DNA of 64,000 bases from Erythroxylum novogranatense (Eukaryota; Streptophyta; Magnoliopsida; Malpighiales; Erythroxylaceae), in assembly GCA_029891385.1 (NCBI GenBank), contig CM057230.1, forward strand, positions 32,381,402 to 32,445,401, read 5' to 3'. The notes beneath the pieces are model-generated. The model was not told where the DNA came from and did no database searches. It saw only the letters and a list, made by a program, of their open reading frames with translations. The translations under genes and the position numbers were made by a program. This document shows positions 1-11,953 of the stretch, piece by piece; position 1 is the first letter of the stretch, and the number at the start of each line of letters is the position of its first letter.

Positions 1-1145
1 CATCATTTTATTTTGTTTATAAGCTACTTTTGTTATCTTATAACTCACAATTTCTTAATAGGACCAATTTAGAAGTAGTGTTTTAAAATTGGAAAGGTTT
101 GTAATGCGAATTCTAAGTCAATGTGTAAGTACAACAGGCTATAAAAAGGACTTAGGGTATATTTGAATTCATCCATTCCAAGATAAGGAACAGATTATAG
201 TACAAAAGATTCAATGAATTGGTCTTTACTTGATACAATTTAAAGCTTTGGGAAAGGCATATTATTATCATTATTAAGTTACATATAATTTCTTATAATT
301 TTTAATTATTTTATTTATTTTTATTAGGATAATTAATATAACAAGTAGTTTAGTAGATCCAGTTATCTCGATCTTTTGGCAGATTGAGTTTCTAAGGAAC
401 TGAGTTTGATAGATGAGAGTAACTTGGAAGATAATCTTGAGTGAAAAAGCATTGACATGTCATTTGGTGCAATGAATTTAAATGATAGTGATGATGAACT
501 TCTCTCATTGATGATAATTTTGTATTAAATAAAAATTGAGGTTAATGCAATTATAGCGGGTATCCCGTATCTGATTGAATGAAGTTTTAAAATTTTGTTT
601 AATTTGACTTATATTTGATGTATATATTAGATTCTACTTATGCAATATAATTGTAAATATTTTTGTTTTAGGTTTCATTTCTAGTTGGCTTTTCTAACAC
701 CAACTCTTGTTGTAAATTATAATTGTTAGAGAGTAATGATATTTATTATTCTTTTATTTGATTCTTTTGATATAATTATTATTTATTATATGATGAAATT
801 ATAATATTTTAAATACTTTATATAGTTCCCAATTTTATATTTGTATAATGATTAAATGATCTTTTTATATTAATTTTGGTTATTATTATATGTAAAATAT
901 GTGAAAATTAATGTTAATAAAATAAATAGATTGTTATTATTTTAATTTTATTATTAAAATTTTGGATATATGGTTGATGTAAAATTATAAAATATACAAT
1001 ACAATATATTAATTAATTATTTTGTAATTTTAAAATTTTAAAACTATTTTATAAATTTAAAAGTTACTAGAAATAATACTTGGTATTGACAGGCATGAAT
1101 ACAATAGCATATCAAAAGTAAATCTAATACCAGTACCAATACACG
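1..1145 (+). mobile_element. hAT transposon, 3' part (copy A)
   Basis: This stretch runs parallel to the last 1.2 kb of the better preserved hAT element at 47710-52659. The same blocks come in the same order, for example 60-250 against 51530-51725. The segment around 100-245 matches the C-terminal hAT dimerisation domain, but stops and frame changes break it. Likeness ends near 1145, in the same short segment rich in GGTAC/GTACC-like words that closes the two other copies. The 5' part lies outside the window. The exact right border is not certain because no target duplication could be checked. Confidence 0.7.
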
Positions 1146-2661
1146 GGAAGGATGACATTTGGTAGGCATAAGCAAAGGAGATAAGACTCAAATCTAGATG
1201 GTTGTGCCTGAAATTCAGAGGAGAGACTATAGAGGTAAAGAAGAGGAAAAGTACAGCAATGGGTTGGTGACAGGCTTTTTTCTTTTAATTTTAGTCCTTA
1301 AAATTTTAGAAATTCTTTAGTTCCATACAATTTTCTAGCCTATACGACAAGAGTTAAGTGCGGTAAAAATTGCCCAGACAAAGTTGATTGGGCTTCGGCG
1401 ATGACTTTTGTTTTTGGAATTTTTTGGCTTTAGTTAAAATTTGTATTCAAAATGATATCATTTTTAAAGAAGCAAAGTCGGTTTAAATTTTGATAAAAAA
1501 TTAAATTTAATCAGATTTCGAACTACTCAAGCTTAATCATAAGATTTCGAGCCAAGGTTCCGAACCATATCTGGCTCTGTTTTATTGCCAGGCCTAGCAA
1601 GCACTGGTTGATACTCACATATATGGTTGATATGTCTCGTAAACTGACAATTAGATATAATATTCGGTAAAAATATTTATCAATTAATATTTAATAAAAT
1701 AATTATATTCATATTTTTAATCAAAATTTATGGATTAAATTAAATTAAATTAATAAATATTATGTGCCCCTTAAATTTTATAAAAAATTTATCATATGTA
1801 CCATTATCCGTTAAAGATTCATATTCAACCATCATGCAAATAATGAACGAATAAAGATCCACAGTTGAGTTGAATTGAAACTTCGGAGAGAAGACCGGAC
1901 TTGGTCAAGCGACCTGGTCAAATATTATTCTCTTCCGGCTTTACCTGGTCTTTCTCGGGTTGGTCCTTTTCCATTTCCCAAAAAGTCCAAAACTTCTACC
2001 CTTCTAATTATTCCTGGATAAGCCAACCAAAATAGTTGAATATTCGCTCGGGCCATTACTTTATTATTACATACAAAATTTAAGTATTAATATTTATAAA
2101 AATTTAATTAAAGTGTATATATCACTTCAACTAACTTGTAGAAGTACGACACTATTAAAATGTAATTTTAATTAAAAATAAAATTTATTTGAAATTACAT
2201 TCTTTTAATATTATACTCGAATCAGTGTCACGTTGCAGCTGAAGCAGGAGCTGTATTCTATTCCTTATCCATACCAAAAAGCTCTTGATTTAAAATAATA
2301 TTGGAGAAAGAAGAAGGTAATCCACTCCCAATAAAACTGAAAACTTGCTTTTATTGTATTAGCCAAAAAGCTTTAGTAAACATCTTCTACAGTGTGAAAT
2401 GAACTTCTGACCCTCTACCAAAACCAGCAACAATCGGAATCTCTACGTATTAAACGTCAACCGCCCACCTACCCACCCACTCATAGAATCAAAACTTGGG
2501 AACACCAATTATCAGTCACTCGACTTAAAAAATGGAACGATAAAAGTCATGAAACCATTAGTATAATTGAGACTGGGGATCGGAGGTTGGTTGGGAACAG
2601 GTTTTAACTCTCCCTTATACGAAGGTGTAGGACCGCCATCCAGATAACCCCCAACGCTTGA
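1146..2661. other. AT-rich spacer, no gene seen
   Basis: No reading frame with recognisable protein content, no clear terminal repeats and no RNA gene were seen between the two hAT fragments. Confidence 0.5.
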
Positions 2662-2800
2662 CAGTGTTTCAAATTTCGTACCATATAAGTTGGTACGTAC
2701 CGTTTCGGCCGAAAATTGTTACCAATATAAGTATAAGTGGTATCAGTAAAAAATATTGGTCGATATCAATTAATTTCGACGATACTGGTTGATATTGGTC

Positions 2801-2870
2801 GATATTCAAAATACCGGTCAAATATCGGCCGATATTCAAAATACCGATCAAATATTGGCCGGTATTGAAA
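2801..2870. repeat. 30-bp direct repeat near the hAT end
   Basis: Two 30-bp units (2801-2830 and 2831-2860), each starting GATATTCAAAATACC, plus a 10-bp partial third unit. They differ at two positions. Subterminal repeats of this kind are common transposase-binding regions in hAT elements. Confidence 0.8.
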
Positions 2871-3832
2871 ATCTTAAAAAATTGAGGGACTTTTTTGTAA
2901 AATTTTTAAAACTTTTCAAAATTTCTCTCCCCCTCCTACATCTCATTCCCCTTTTTTCAAAGTTTTTAAAATAATAATAAATTTTTATTATTAATAATAA
3001 TTATAAATAAAATAAAACTTAAAAAAAATTATTTTTATTACTAATAAATTATTTTATTTAAATTTATTTTAATATTTTATATAATATTTTTAAATAAATA
3101 CTAATAAATTAGTTTATAATAATAATTTTAAAATTATTTATTTTATGAAATAAATAATTTTAAAATTATTATTTATAAACTAATATTTATTTTATATATT
3201 TTCAATTATTAAATCAAAATTTATATGTTTTAAAATTATATTTTAATATTAATTATATTTATTAATAATTATTAAATTAATTTTATATATTAAATAAAAT
3301 TACATTATGTCTAATTAAATATAAAATGAAATGGAACGTGAAAAATAACAATTCTAAAAAATTCAAATTTTTATAAAATAGAAAATAATTCAAAATTCAA
3401 AATTTTGAATTATTTTATTATTTTATAATTAATTATTATATTTAGATAATTATTATATATTGATATATATTATATATAGATAATTATTATATATAGAAAT
3501 AATTAAAATATAATAAAGATATATATAAACTAAAATGAATAAGATATAAACAAAAAACTAAATTAAATAATCCATAACTTTACAATATGACAATGGACTA
3601 TTTTGTAATTTTAAAAAATTCAGGAATAATTTTATAAATTTAAGAAATATTTTTGTATTATTGTAATATTTTAAATATTTTGTATTATTCTTAATTTTAT
3701 AATTGTATGATGATAATTGTCTTTATTTATATTAATTATGGTTATTATTTACATGTAAAAATTTAAAATTTATTGTTATTTTATGTTAATTGTTATTATT
3801 ATTTATTATTAAAATTTTTGAAAGCATGATTG

Positions 3833-3859
3833 ATATTATACAATACAATTGTATAATAT
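3833..3859. repeat. Inverted repeat in hAT copy B
   Basis: Perfect 11-bp arms (ATATTATACAA and its complement) around a 5-nt spacer. The equivalent place in the hAT copy ending at 52659 holds a different perfect palindrome (52453-52474). Confidence 0.8.
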
Positions 3860-4202
3860 ACCAATATGAACTATTTTGTAATTTTTAAAAATTTTAAAAA
3901 CTATTTAATAAATTTAAAAAAATTCTCGAAACAATACCTGGTACTAACCAATACCGGTATAATTTCGTTTCAGAGCTTAATCTGATACCAAACTCGATAC
4001 TTATTCATAACATTTAGTACTACTCTTCCAACTCAGAAGCAAGTCAAAACTCAAAAACACCTAACACCTGCCAAAAGCTCCAAGTGTACCACCTCAACTT
4101 GTGCCATGCCTCTTCTAAATAACTGGGTTGGTCATCTACTGGCCAAAAGGTTTTGTTTTTTGAGGGTGACTTAGTACTAATATGAAATTTCACAAGTAAA
4201 AG

Positions 4203-4313
4203 AAGATTTCCACGTACGGGCATAAGGTAAGGTCTAAGGTCCCCATGGTTTAAAATTTCAGAAAGAAAAGAATATTTGCACGTACGGGCATAAGGTAAGG
4301 TCCCCGTGGTTAT
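4203..4313. repeat. 68-bp imperfect tandem duplication
   Basis: The word CACGTACGGGCATAAGGTAA occurs at 4211 and again at 4279, with like flanks on both sides. This is an offset of 68 bp in the upstream region of the DUF1645 gene. Confidence 0.8.
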
Positions 4314-4856
4314 CTTCACAAATTCCCAGGTTTCTTATAAGCAACACATCCTCCTCCATAGTCCATTACTCCATTCAATGATGTATTGGTGCAATTTCTC
4401 GCGCTACCTGACGCTGAGAGTGTTCAAACTTCAAACTTACCTATGAAAAAGAAATAATTTATTGAAAATACATAATAATAAACACTATAAGTTCACCGAT
4501 AGAACAGAATTTAAATTAATTATACGACTCGGAAAGACCCTTCCTTATTCAATTATGCGCAGAAGTTTCCAATCAATCACCTCGCCCTTGACACGCCTTG
4601 TCCCGTTTCCCATCTAATTCGAAATTTCCAACGTCAATCTCACACATCATCTTAAATTTTCCCAATTATTAAAAAAAAATCTAGAAGGAAAGTGCAAGTT
4701 GTGGCTGCTGACTTCGGCTTCAGAATTCAGATTCTTCTCCAAGCAAGAACACATCATCCCTGATGTAACCATACCGCTTATCACCAACTCACATTAACAA
4801 AACTCATTTCAAAATCCCACAAATAGTTTTCGATGATCACTCTTGATCCAACGGCC

Positions 4857-4892
4857 CCTAAACCCTAAACAAATAATAATCCCACACGTGGG
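4857..4892. promoter_or_regulatory. Telo-box and G-box/ABRE cluster
   Basis: CCTAAACCCTAAAC (4857-4870) contains the plant telo-box AAACCCTAA. CACGTGGG (4885-4892) is a G-box with ABRE context, bound by bZIP or bHLH factors in many plant promoters. The pair now lies about 1.0 kb upstream of the TATA box of the DUF1645 gene. Without the MITE at 4984-5768 it would lie about 220 bp upstream. Binding is inferred from the motifs alone. Confidence 0.5.
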
Positions 4893-4983
4893 CAACTATA
4901 ACAGAGACCGCGTAGGAAAATAGGAATATGAACACACACATCTTTTTGTCCCTTACTAGGTAATTGTCTTGTTTGGACCCTTA

Positions 4984-5768
4984 GGGCATCTCCAACCATT
5001 GCACCAAATTTTTACACCAAATTTGGTGTAAAATGGAATATTCTCAGCATCTTTTTACACCAAATTTGGTGTTGCTCCAACCATTTACACCAAATTTTTA
5101 CACCAAGATTTTTACAAAGAATATACCACAATGGGGATGACCTTCCAAATTATTAATTATCTATGTTACATTAATATTTCAAGTGTTTTAGTTTTATTTT
5201 TAAGTTTATTGTTGTTATTTTAGTTTGCTTATAATCTAGATTCGATTTAGTTGTAATTTATTTAAGTCTAGATGTAATTTCAAATATTTATGTTGAGTTT
5301 TAATTTTAAAATCAATTGTGTGGTTTAAATTTATGTACTTTTATTTCAAATTTACTTTTTATTCTTACATATTTTATTAATGAATTTATAACACTTATAA
5401 ATAAGAATTATAAATAAATATTAAAAATAAATTTATTATTATATTCAATATTAGTCTCGTTTTAAACGTCTCAATGAGATCTTTGTAACGATATATTTTT
5501 GTAAAGTAATAAATAAGTTAAATTTAATTATTTAGTCAATTATGAAAATAAATCAATTTATGAAAGGGATATAAAAGGAAAAGCATAAAAAGTACATGGG
5601 TTAAGTTGTCTTTTACCAAATTTGGTGCAATGAATAGTATCACACCAAATTTGGTGTGATACTATTCATTGCACCAAATTTGGTGGTACTTTTGGTGTCT
5701 TGGTTGGAGTAGAATTCTTGCACCAAAACACCAAATTTGATGTTTTGGTGTCTTGGTTGGAGATGCCC
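4984..5768. mobile_element. Harbinger/Tourist-type MITE
   Basis: A 785-bp element with terminal inverted repeats GGGCATCTCCAACCA, flanked by TTA on both sides (4981-4983 and 5769-5771). A TTA target site is the mark of the PIF/Harbinger superfamily. There is no coding frame inside. The ends are built of repeated CACCAAATTTGGTG words, including a perfect 22-bp palindrome at 5011-5032 and a perfect 70-bp palindrome at 5615-5684. The element sits about 130 bp upstream of the TATA box of the DUF1645 gene. Confidence 0.9.
5615..5684. repeat. Perfect 70-bp palindrome inside the MITE
   Basis: Two 35-nt arms are exact reverse complements with no spacer, centred on AAA|TTT between 5649 and 5650. The left arm begins ACCAAATTTGGTGCAATG. 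Confidence 0.95.
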
Positions 5769-5895
5769 TTATGCCTTAGCCCTCGAAAGCTCAAAATCCT
5801 ATAATAACCGCTTATAATTAGGAACTTTCTCCCCAAGCAAATCCTAAATTACGCGCCTTTCTATTTCCGTCATCCGGTGTCTTTCTTCTCTGTGT

Positions 5896-6163
5896 TCATA
5901 TATAGTGACACGCACAACAATCATTCAACCCCCCAACAAGAAATAGCAGACGACATAGGAAGGGAAGAGCTCTTGGGTTCCCAACAATCAGCGTTCAGAC
6001 CTCTCTCCCATTAATTCACAACCAACTCCTACTTCCCATACTAATACTACACATAGATACAAAAGACTTTTCAAAGGATACTCTTTTATCGTCCTCTTAC
6101 AGAGAACACTAGAGAAAGAGAGAAACTTGATTCTCGTTTTGTGCTCTTAGATTGATAACGTTG
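5896..6163 (+). promoter_or_regulatory. TATA box and leader of the DUF1645 gene
   Basis: ATATATAG at 5898-5905 is the only good TATA box in the 250 bp before the start codon. A start of transcription around 5930 would give a leader of about 230 nt. The transcription start is an estimate. Confidence 0.6.
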
Positions 6164-7024
6164 ATGGGTTCTCGTGGGTCTGTTGATTACGAAGGTAGAT
6201 TGATGGAGGATTTCGATTTGAAGCTGAAAGTGAGTGAAAATGACGAAAATGACTGCAGCTTGGAGATTAACAATCGTGTTTTAGTGGACAAACACGAGGT
6301 TTCGCCCGGATATACCGGAGAAGATGACGACGATGATGAAGATTTTACCTTTATTTGCACGAATTCTGATGGGTCGTCGATATCAGCCGACGATGTCTTC
6401 CAAAACGGCCAGATCAGGCCGGGTTTTCCTTTATTCAACCAAAATCTTCTCTTCTCCAGAGATGAAGATTCCCAGCCTGAAAACTCTGCCACCCTCCGAT
6501 CACCCTTTAGAAAGATCTTTGTGGAGGAGCGAGACAATGGTGAGTCGTCATCGTCGGAATCCGACGAGCCGGAGGGACCGTACTGTGTGTGGACAGGCAA
6601 AGCCGTGGACACCTCGCGGGAGGTGTGCAAAAAGAGCAACTCCACTGGGTTTTCTAAGCTGTGGAGGTTTAGAGAACTGAGTCTAAGAAGCAACAGCGAT
6701 GGTAAAGACGCATTTGTTTTTCTAAACAACCAACATCCTCCAGTCCCCAAAACGACGGCAAAGAAATCGGGTGATACAGGCAAGAAGGCAGAGAGAAGCG
6801 TAAATAGTAGCCAAAATGATTTTGCGGAGAGGAAGAGGAAGGTGGTGGCTAGTAAAGTTAAGAAAGGTGGCGTAGCGGCGGCGTCGGCGGCGGAGAAGCA
6901 CTACGTTGAGAACAGAAAGATGAAAGAGAGTTACAAACGGAAGTCATATTTGCCGTACCGACAGGGTATTGTGGGAATTTTCACCAACGTTAACGGGATG
7001 AGCCGGAATGTTCACCCTTTCTAA
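6164..7024 (+). CDS. DUF1645 family protein
   Basis: Single-exon gene for a 286-residue, plant-specific DUF1645 protein. The start is ATG 6164; the frame is open four codons further up, but without an ATG. Blocks shared with the family, as I remember it, are NGQIRPGFPLF (about 81-91), LRSPFRKIF (111-119), GPYCVW (138-143), GFSKLWRFRELSLRS followed by a DAFVFL segment (162-187), and a conserved C-terminus from SYLPYRQG to NVHPF (261-286). An acidic run lies at 53-61. A Lys/Arg-rich stretch with RKRK (223-226) could be a nuclear signal. No membrane segment or signal peptide is seen. The biochemical role of the family is unknown; the rice member SGL has been linked to stress tolerance and grain length. 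The frame is intact and codon use is unlike the AT-rich surroundings, so the gene is probably functional. A MITE has inserted in its promoter region. Confidence 0.93.
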   Translation: MGSRGSVDYEGRLMEDFDLKLKVSENDENDCSLEINNRVLVDKHEVSPGYTGEDDDDDEDFTFICTNSDGSSISADDVFQNGQIRPGFPLFNQNLLFSRDEDSQPENSATLRSPFRKIFVEERDNGESSSSESDEPEGPYCVWTGKAVDTSREVCKKSNSTGFSKLWRFRELSLRSNSDGKDAFVFLNNQHPPVPKTTAKKSGDTGKKAERSVNSSQNDFAERKRKVVASKVKKGGVAAASAAEKHYVENRKMKESYKRKSYLPYRQGIVGIFTNVNGMSRNVHPF

Positions 7025-7561
7025 GCAGATTTGTTTTTAAATATAACTTTCTTTTTTGTGATTCTTCTTTTTCTGGATTGGTTTTATTCTTTAGTTAATC
7101 ACCCATTGTAAATGTTGCTTATAGGTTGGTGATGATCATTACAGATTTGTATTGGTTTTAGGGATGAGTGTGATAGTTATATGTAAAATCATATTAGCAT
7201 TTTTTTTTCTTTCTTAACAAAATGTCTGTTTGTCGGTTACCCCTTTTGAATGCTTGCATATAAACCAAGTTAACAAAAATAGCGAGAATCGACCTTTCGT
7301 CTTTTGGTGATAAAAAAGAATGTTAATCCAGATGAAGTTAAAGTTTTATATAATCTAATTTGACTCAAATGAAAACGAATTTAACCGCATGTGATAGATA
7401 AATGGCCGATTAAGCATTCTTTTTTTATTTGGTCAAAACGTTTATATGAAGAGAGTGTTTGTCGAGGCTTGATTAGCTTGTCGCTTGATACTTTGGTAAG
7501 AGGCTCGACCAAGGTCAACTTCGCGCATGTGTGCTGCTTGCTCAGACCGTCTCTTCCTAAG
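7025..7561. other. 3' flank of the DUF1645 gene
   Basis: AT-rich DNA that should hold the 3' UTR and poly(A) site. AT-rich words such as AAATATAA near 7038 could serve as a signal, but nothing decides it. No other gene is seen. Confidence 0.4.
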
Positions 7562-8572
7562 AGTTTGTTTGGATGAGCTTTTATTTGTAGAATTTTTGTT
7601 AGTAGAATTTTTCTAAAAAATTAGTTGACTGTTTAATTATCAATTAAAAAATATCTTTTTTAAAAGACCTTTATATAGTAGATTGTTTGGCAACATAAAA
7701 ATAAAAAGTACTTTTATTAATTTTAGCTATATTTTATTTTATAATAAAATTATTTATAAGATTTTTGATCTAGTAACTGCTAATTGGCTCTTATATCAAG
7801 GAACTCATTACCAGTTTCTGAAAACTCCCCCGTAAAAATTTTTAATTTCCTCATCCCCATTCAGTAAGCATAAATATGGTCGTAAATTGTAAATTTGAAA
7901 GCTTTTACACTCATTCAGCTCTAAATTGTCCAGATGAACAGAAGCTTTTTTCATCATCAAAACATTGTGAGAAGAACCCATCTTTAATTTTTAAGCAAAA
8001 ATTATTCTAATAACAAACAAAAAAACTTAAAGCAGAATTGGTCTGCGTTGTTCAACGCAGACCACGTCTGCGTTAAACAACGCAGGCGAAGGTCTGCATT
8101 GTGAACAACGAAGACCTTCGTTTGCGTTGAGAATCAACGCAGACCTTTGTCTGTCTGCGTTGAGAATCAACGTAAACGCAGACGTTCATACAGGAAAATA
8201 TGGGTTTATACAAGAGAAGAAAATCAAGAAATAACCTGTGTTTTGATCTGTGAGTTTCTTGAGAGAAGACGAGTTTCATGAGAGAAGATAGTATTTTGTG
8301 TGTTTGTAAAGAAAACCAGATTCGTTTTTAACTTTGTTATATACGGAAGTGACAGAAAATTCTCTACCCGAAAAAGCTAAAATTTTGGCTTTTCTAAAAA
8401 GCTCCAAATTTTAGCTTTTGAAAAAGTTATATTTTAACTTTTGAAAAAGTTATTTCTACTTCAAAAGTACTTTTGAAGTTTGTAGCCAAACACTCATTTT
8501 TTCCTTAAAATAACTTTTGCGGTAGAAAAAAGTGCTTTTAGAGTCTCCAAAAACTGAAACAAACAGGAGCTA
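7562..8572. mobile_element. Possible MITE-like element
   Basis: The stretch starts with AGTTTGTTTGGA and ends with TGAAACAAACAG, weakly inverted ends. Inside, the words AAAAGTACTTTT and AAAGTTATTTT recur near both ends. No coding frame is seen. Its middle holds the five-hairpin array at 8040-8183. No target duplication could be fixed, so the borders and class (hAT- or Mutator-like) are tentative. Confidence 0.35.
8040..8183. repeat. Array of five consecutive hairpins
   Basis: Five inverted repeats of one consensus, GTCTGCGTTG...CAACGCAGAC, stand side by side: 8040-8063 (11-bp arms, 2-nt loop, perfect), 8065-8088 (10-bp arms, one mismatch), 8089-8118 (14-bp arms, two mismatches), 8120-8144 (11-bp arms, one mismatch) and 8153-8183 (9-bp arms, perfect). 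Confidence 0.9.
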
Positions 8573-9059
8573 ACTTTGACTTAGCTACTGCCCATTCTTT
8601 GTTAACCAAATTTATTTATTTTGACGAAAGAGAGTTATGTTTTTTTTTTATTGAGTTTGCACATTTTTATTTCTTTTAAATTGTTTCAAACATTATAATT
8701 TTTGGCGAACTTACAAACACTCTTCAAATTTATAACACTCGTATACGAAACCTACAACTACCTACATACATGATAACCATATTTCTTTACATACATTCAT
8801 GACATATATTTTCATTTATTTATAGGGATTGTCATCACACATTTGTTTATTCAATGCTATACATATACATATTATAAAATTTCGTATCACTTAACATTGT
8901 CATTAGTAGTAGTATTACGTCTTTACATTTATATGATAATCTAAAATAAATATTACATATAATTTAAATTATTACTTACAAATTGTTAAGAAGGTACAAT
9001 TTCCTTCATTACATATACAATAATATTTAACTAAAAAGATACATTCCAAAAGTATATTT
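8573..9059. other. AT-rich spacer, nothing seen
   Basis: No gene, terminal repeat or RNA was recognised. Confidence 0.4.
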
Positions 9060-11567
9060 ACTTTTAGTAGTTGGGCTTGGTCCTTACAAATGATCTATGT
9101 GCTTTACTCCTATTACTTGGACCTACATGGACTAACACTCGTGCTAAGCTTGAAAGTTTAATAGGGAAATATTTAGTTTGGATGACCACTCGCAGTAGTC
9201 ATCTGCCAAGCACACATATATTCATGACTATTATAAGCTCATATAAATAGAGATAGAATAATTAATCAAGGTACATAATGCAAATAGCTTCAATATATTA
9301 TTCATATACCGTAAATTCACATTAATAAGCCAAAATACGGATATTCAATGCTTATCAATACAAATTATTCATGTTGTCATGTTGTATCTCATACTTAAAA
9401 CTATTTAGTTTACTTTATATGTTAGGCCTGTATATTCCTATGAGTGTAGATAACGAGAGTTGTAGGTATCCGATGATATCAAACTATAGATACCCAAAAA
9501 TATCGAACTATAGATACTCGAAGGCATTAAACTATAGAGATACTATAATCTCAAAATGAAGACACCATTGGTATGAAACTGTAGCAGCTACACTATAACC
9601 CTATCGCCATGCCTATCTATCCACCACCATGATAATAAAGTAGACATTATAACATTTTCTTTTAATCATTTGTCAATTTCATAATTAATATATTGACAAA
9701 TCACATGATATTCATTTGAAATCTTAAGATATGTATTTAAGTTCATAAATGCAATTCATAACTTACCACCATTAGAATAACATACAAATCACATGTACTT
9801 GTATGATTTATTCCGTATATGTTTTGTTCAATCGTGTTTCTATAAGTACATTCATATTATTCCAAAGATATAAATTCTTATACATCATTTAAATATAAAA
9901 CATGTTAAATTGTACTTAATTATCTTCACAAAATTAGTATGTAAACTTGTATAGTTGTACTATACACATATAAGCAATAAATATGCATATAAATAATCTA
10001 GATACATGTAAATTACCTTTAGCATGCATTATGTTCAATATTAAATTTCAATGTTTAATCACCCAATTCATATATGGCAAGTCATATTTCATTTATTTCT
10101 AAGTGTTTACAAAGTTTCATAAACATTAGAAAAGGTTTGAGTGGGATTTTGAAAAATTGAAAGCAGAAAAGAACTCAAAATATTGCAATTTGGGCTAGGT
10201 ACATGGTCAGTTTAAAAATGGGCAAACAAATTAGTCTAGAAGCAAATCACACGATGATCTCCACTTATTCAATAATTTTTATATAGCAAATGTTTAAATT
10301 AGGATTTGAGGTCTTCTAAACATTTTTTCCTATGTCTATAGTTTCTGTATCATAAAAAATCAGGCCATTTGGACTTCTAAATCATGAAATAGACATCACA
10401 AGCTGCTCCAAAATAATGGCAACATTAAGTCATCATTTTCGATCTCAATTTTCAATATCATGTAGCTAGAATTAGGTTAGAGTCTCTTCTAGATATTTTT
10501 AGTGCTATGTTGTTTCATCTCCAATTAGAACCACCTAATTTAGAGGTCCATAATCCGAGTTATGGCCAAAACAATGAGACTGGTTCAAATGAACCCTAGA
10601 CAAAATTCCTCTTAACGTTACTCTCTTGTCATATTCAACTAATTCCATGCAAAGTAACACCAAGATACCATTCCAGTAGTCATTCCATGTCTAAATTAAT
10701 CTTTGTAAACATTCAAACATGCACAAACAAAAATGAAACTAAAAGTAGTCCCAAACCTTGAAATTGGCAAATTAGCTCGTCTAATGATTTTCCTTCTCTT
10801 CCCTTTTAGCTTTGCTTAATTCACAACTAGAAACACCACAAATACATATCTCAATCCCAATTCTAACCTTATAATTCCAGTTCTTTATAAACAAAGCAAG
10901 AAAAGATGAAGATGAGAACAAAAACCCTTAACTTGTACCTTGATTTCTAATTAGGATTAGCCTGATTCCTTATGCAAAATGATATGATTAAAAAGATGAA
11001 ATGGAGAGGAAATAAGAAGAGAAAAATATGGAGTTAAAACCCTATATGTACCGTCCCTCTCTCCTCTCTTCTACTCCCATCCATGAAATTTCTAGATTTA
11101 TAACTAAATGCCTAAATTGGGGTTAAACTTTTTTGGGATTAATCAATTTAGGGCAAAACTTTTTAAGTTGCTCAATAATGGTATAAACGTTCTCATGTCT
11201 ACTCAATGTTAGGTTATTTTGAACCGAAATTAGGAAGCATTATACACGTATCGTTATGAACGAGTCAATTGGTCTTTAGATGTCACGTTAAAAACATACG
11301 TGACTTACATAGATATTTATAAAAGAACAAAAAAAGAAAATCATTTATGCTTATGATAGAAACCCTAAATTGATTATTAATCCTTAAATTTTCACCCTGT
11401 TTCTCTTGAAAACTTAGGAATAGGGTTGTTCGATCCGTCCCTCTCACTGATTTGCCCTCCCTCACTCATCATTACTGTCAATCACTTCAATCCCTCTCGT
11501 TGATCCACCTTTTACTCCTTCAGCGTAAATGTTCTCTCTAGCAATCGGACGTGTATCACATTACCAT
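9060..11567 (-). mobile_element. LTR-like block of a Ty3/gypsy element
   Basis: Read on the minus strand, the block has the texture of long Ty3 LTRs. It has a pyrimidine-rich leader (about 11100-10950), then long non-coding prose with phrases such as GGCCATAACTCGGATTATGG and CAAAATCCCACTCAAACC that recur in plant LTRs. A possible LTR start (TGTGATACACGTCC) lies at 11567. The other end was not found, and no primer binding site or gene follows. Class and borders are therefore inferred. Confidence 0.4.
9482..9543. repeat. 24-bp tandem repeat
   Basis: Units at 9482-9505 and 9506-9529 both start AACTATAGATAC; a partial third unit starts at 9530. The small open frame across them (RYPMISNYRYPKISNYRYSK) is a by-product of the repeat. 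Confidence 0.75.
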
Positions 11568-11953
11568 TTTGAGTTGTTAACATTTTGCAAGACCTTTAAG
11601 GTCCGACATATTACAAGTCATTTAAGATTTGGTGTTTCATTACACTTTTGTAGTTTTCATGAATATGTAGATTGAGAAGACTTTTGTAGTTTTCATGTGT
11701 AGTAGTGAATAAACCTAGCAAAATCTATGCTTCTAGTCCATATGCATGTTGTTCAATCAGCATCTTTAGTGACTTGTCTTTCTACATGAACCCCTACAGT
11801 TCACATGGATCTTTGTTTTTGGATGATTTCTATTTACTTTTTGGCAGTCATTTCACTGACAACTCTTCATAATTGTTGATCATCGTGTGATATCCCTTCT
11901 CTTTGCTCTCTGTTTATCTAAGGCTTGCATCAGATTTATTGTTAATTTATCAG

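Larger units (their letters stand above)
2662..4014 (+). mobile_element. Internally deleted hAT derivative (copy B)
   Basis: The left end (CAGTGTTTCAAAT at 2662) resembles the left end of the hAT element at 47710 (CAATGTTATAAG). The next block, up to the pyrimidine-rich segment at 2920-2960, follows the same order as 47735-47950. The right end (about 3840-4014) matches the right ends of copies A and C. No transposase-like frame remains, so this is a non-autonomous deletion derivative of about 1.35 kb. A matching 8-bp target duplication was not found, so the borders are approximate. Confidence 0.6.

Noticed and set aside
4857..4870. CCTAAACCCTAAAC as interstitial telomere DNA
   Set aside because: Only about two repeat units; a promoter telo-box fits better.
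6187..6783. 198-codon frame antisense to the DUF1645 gene
   Set aside because: It mirrors the coding gene on the other strand and has no family likeness of its own.
8040..8183. CRISPR-like array
   Set aside because: Units are palindromes without unique spacers of constant length, and the genome is a plant nuclear genome.
8073..8279. 68-codon minus-strand frame
   Set aside because: It overlaps the five-hairpin array and translates the repeats.
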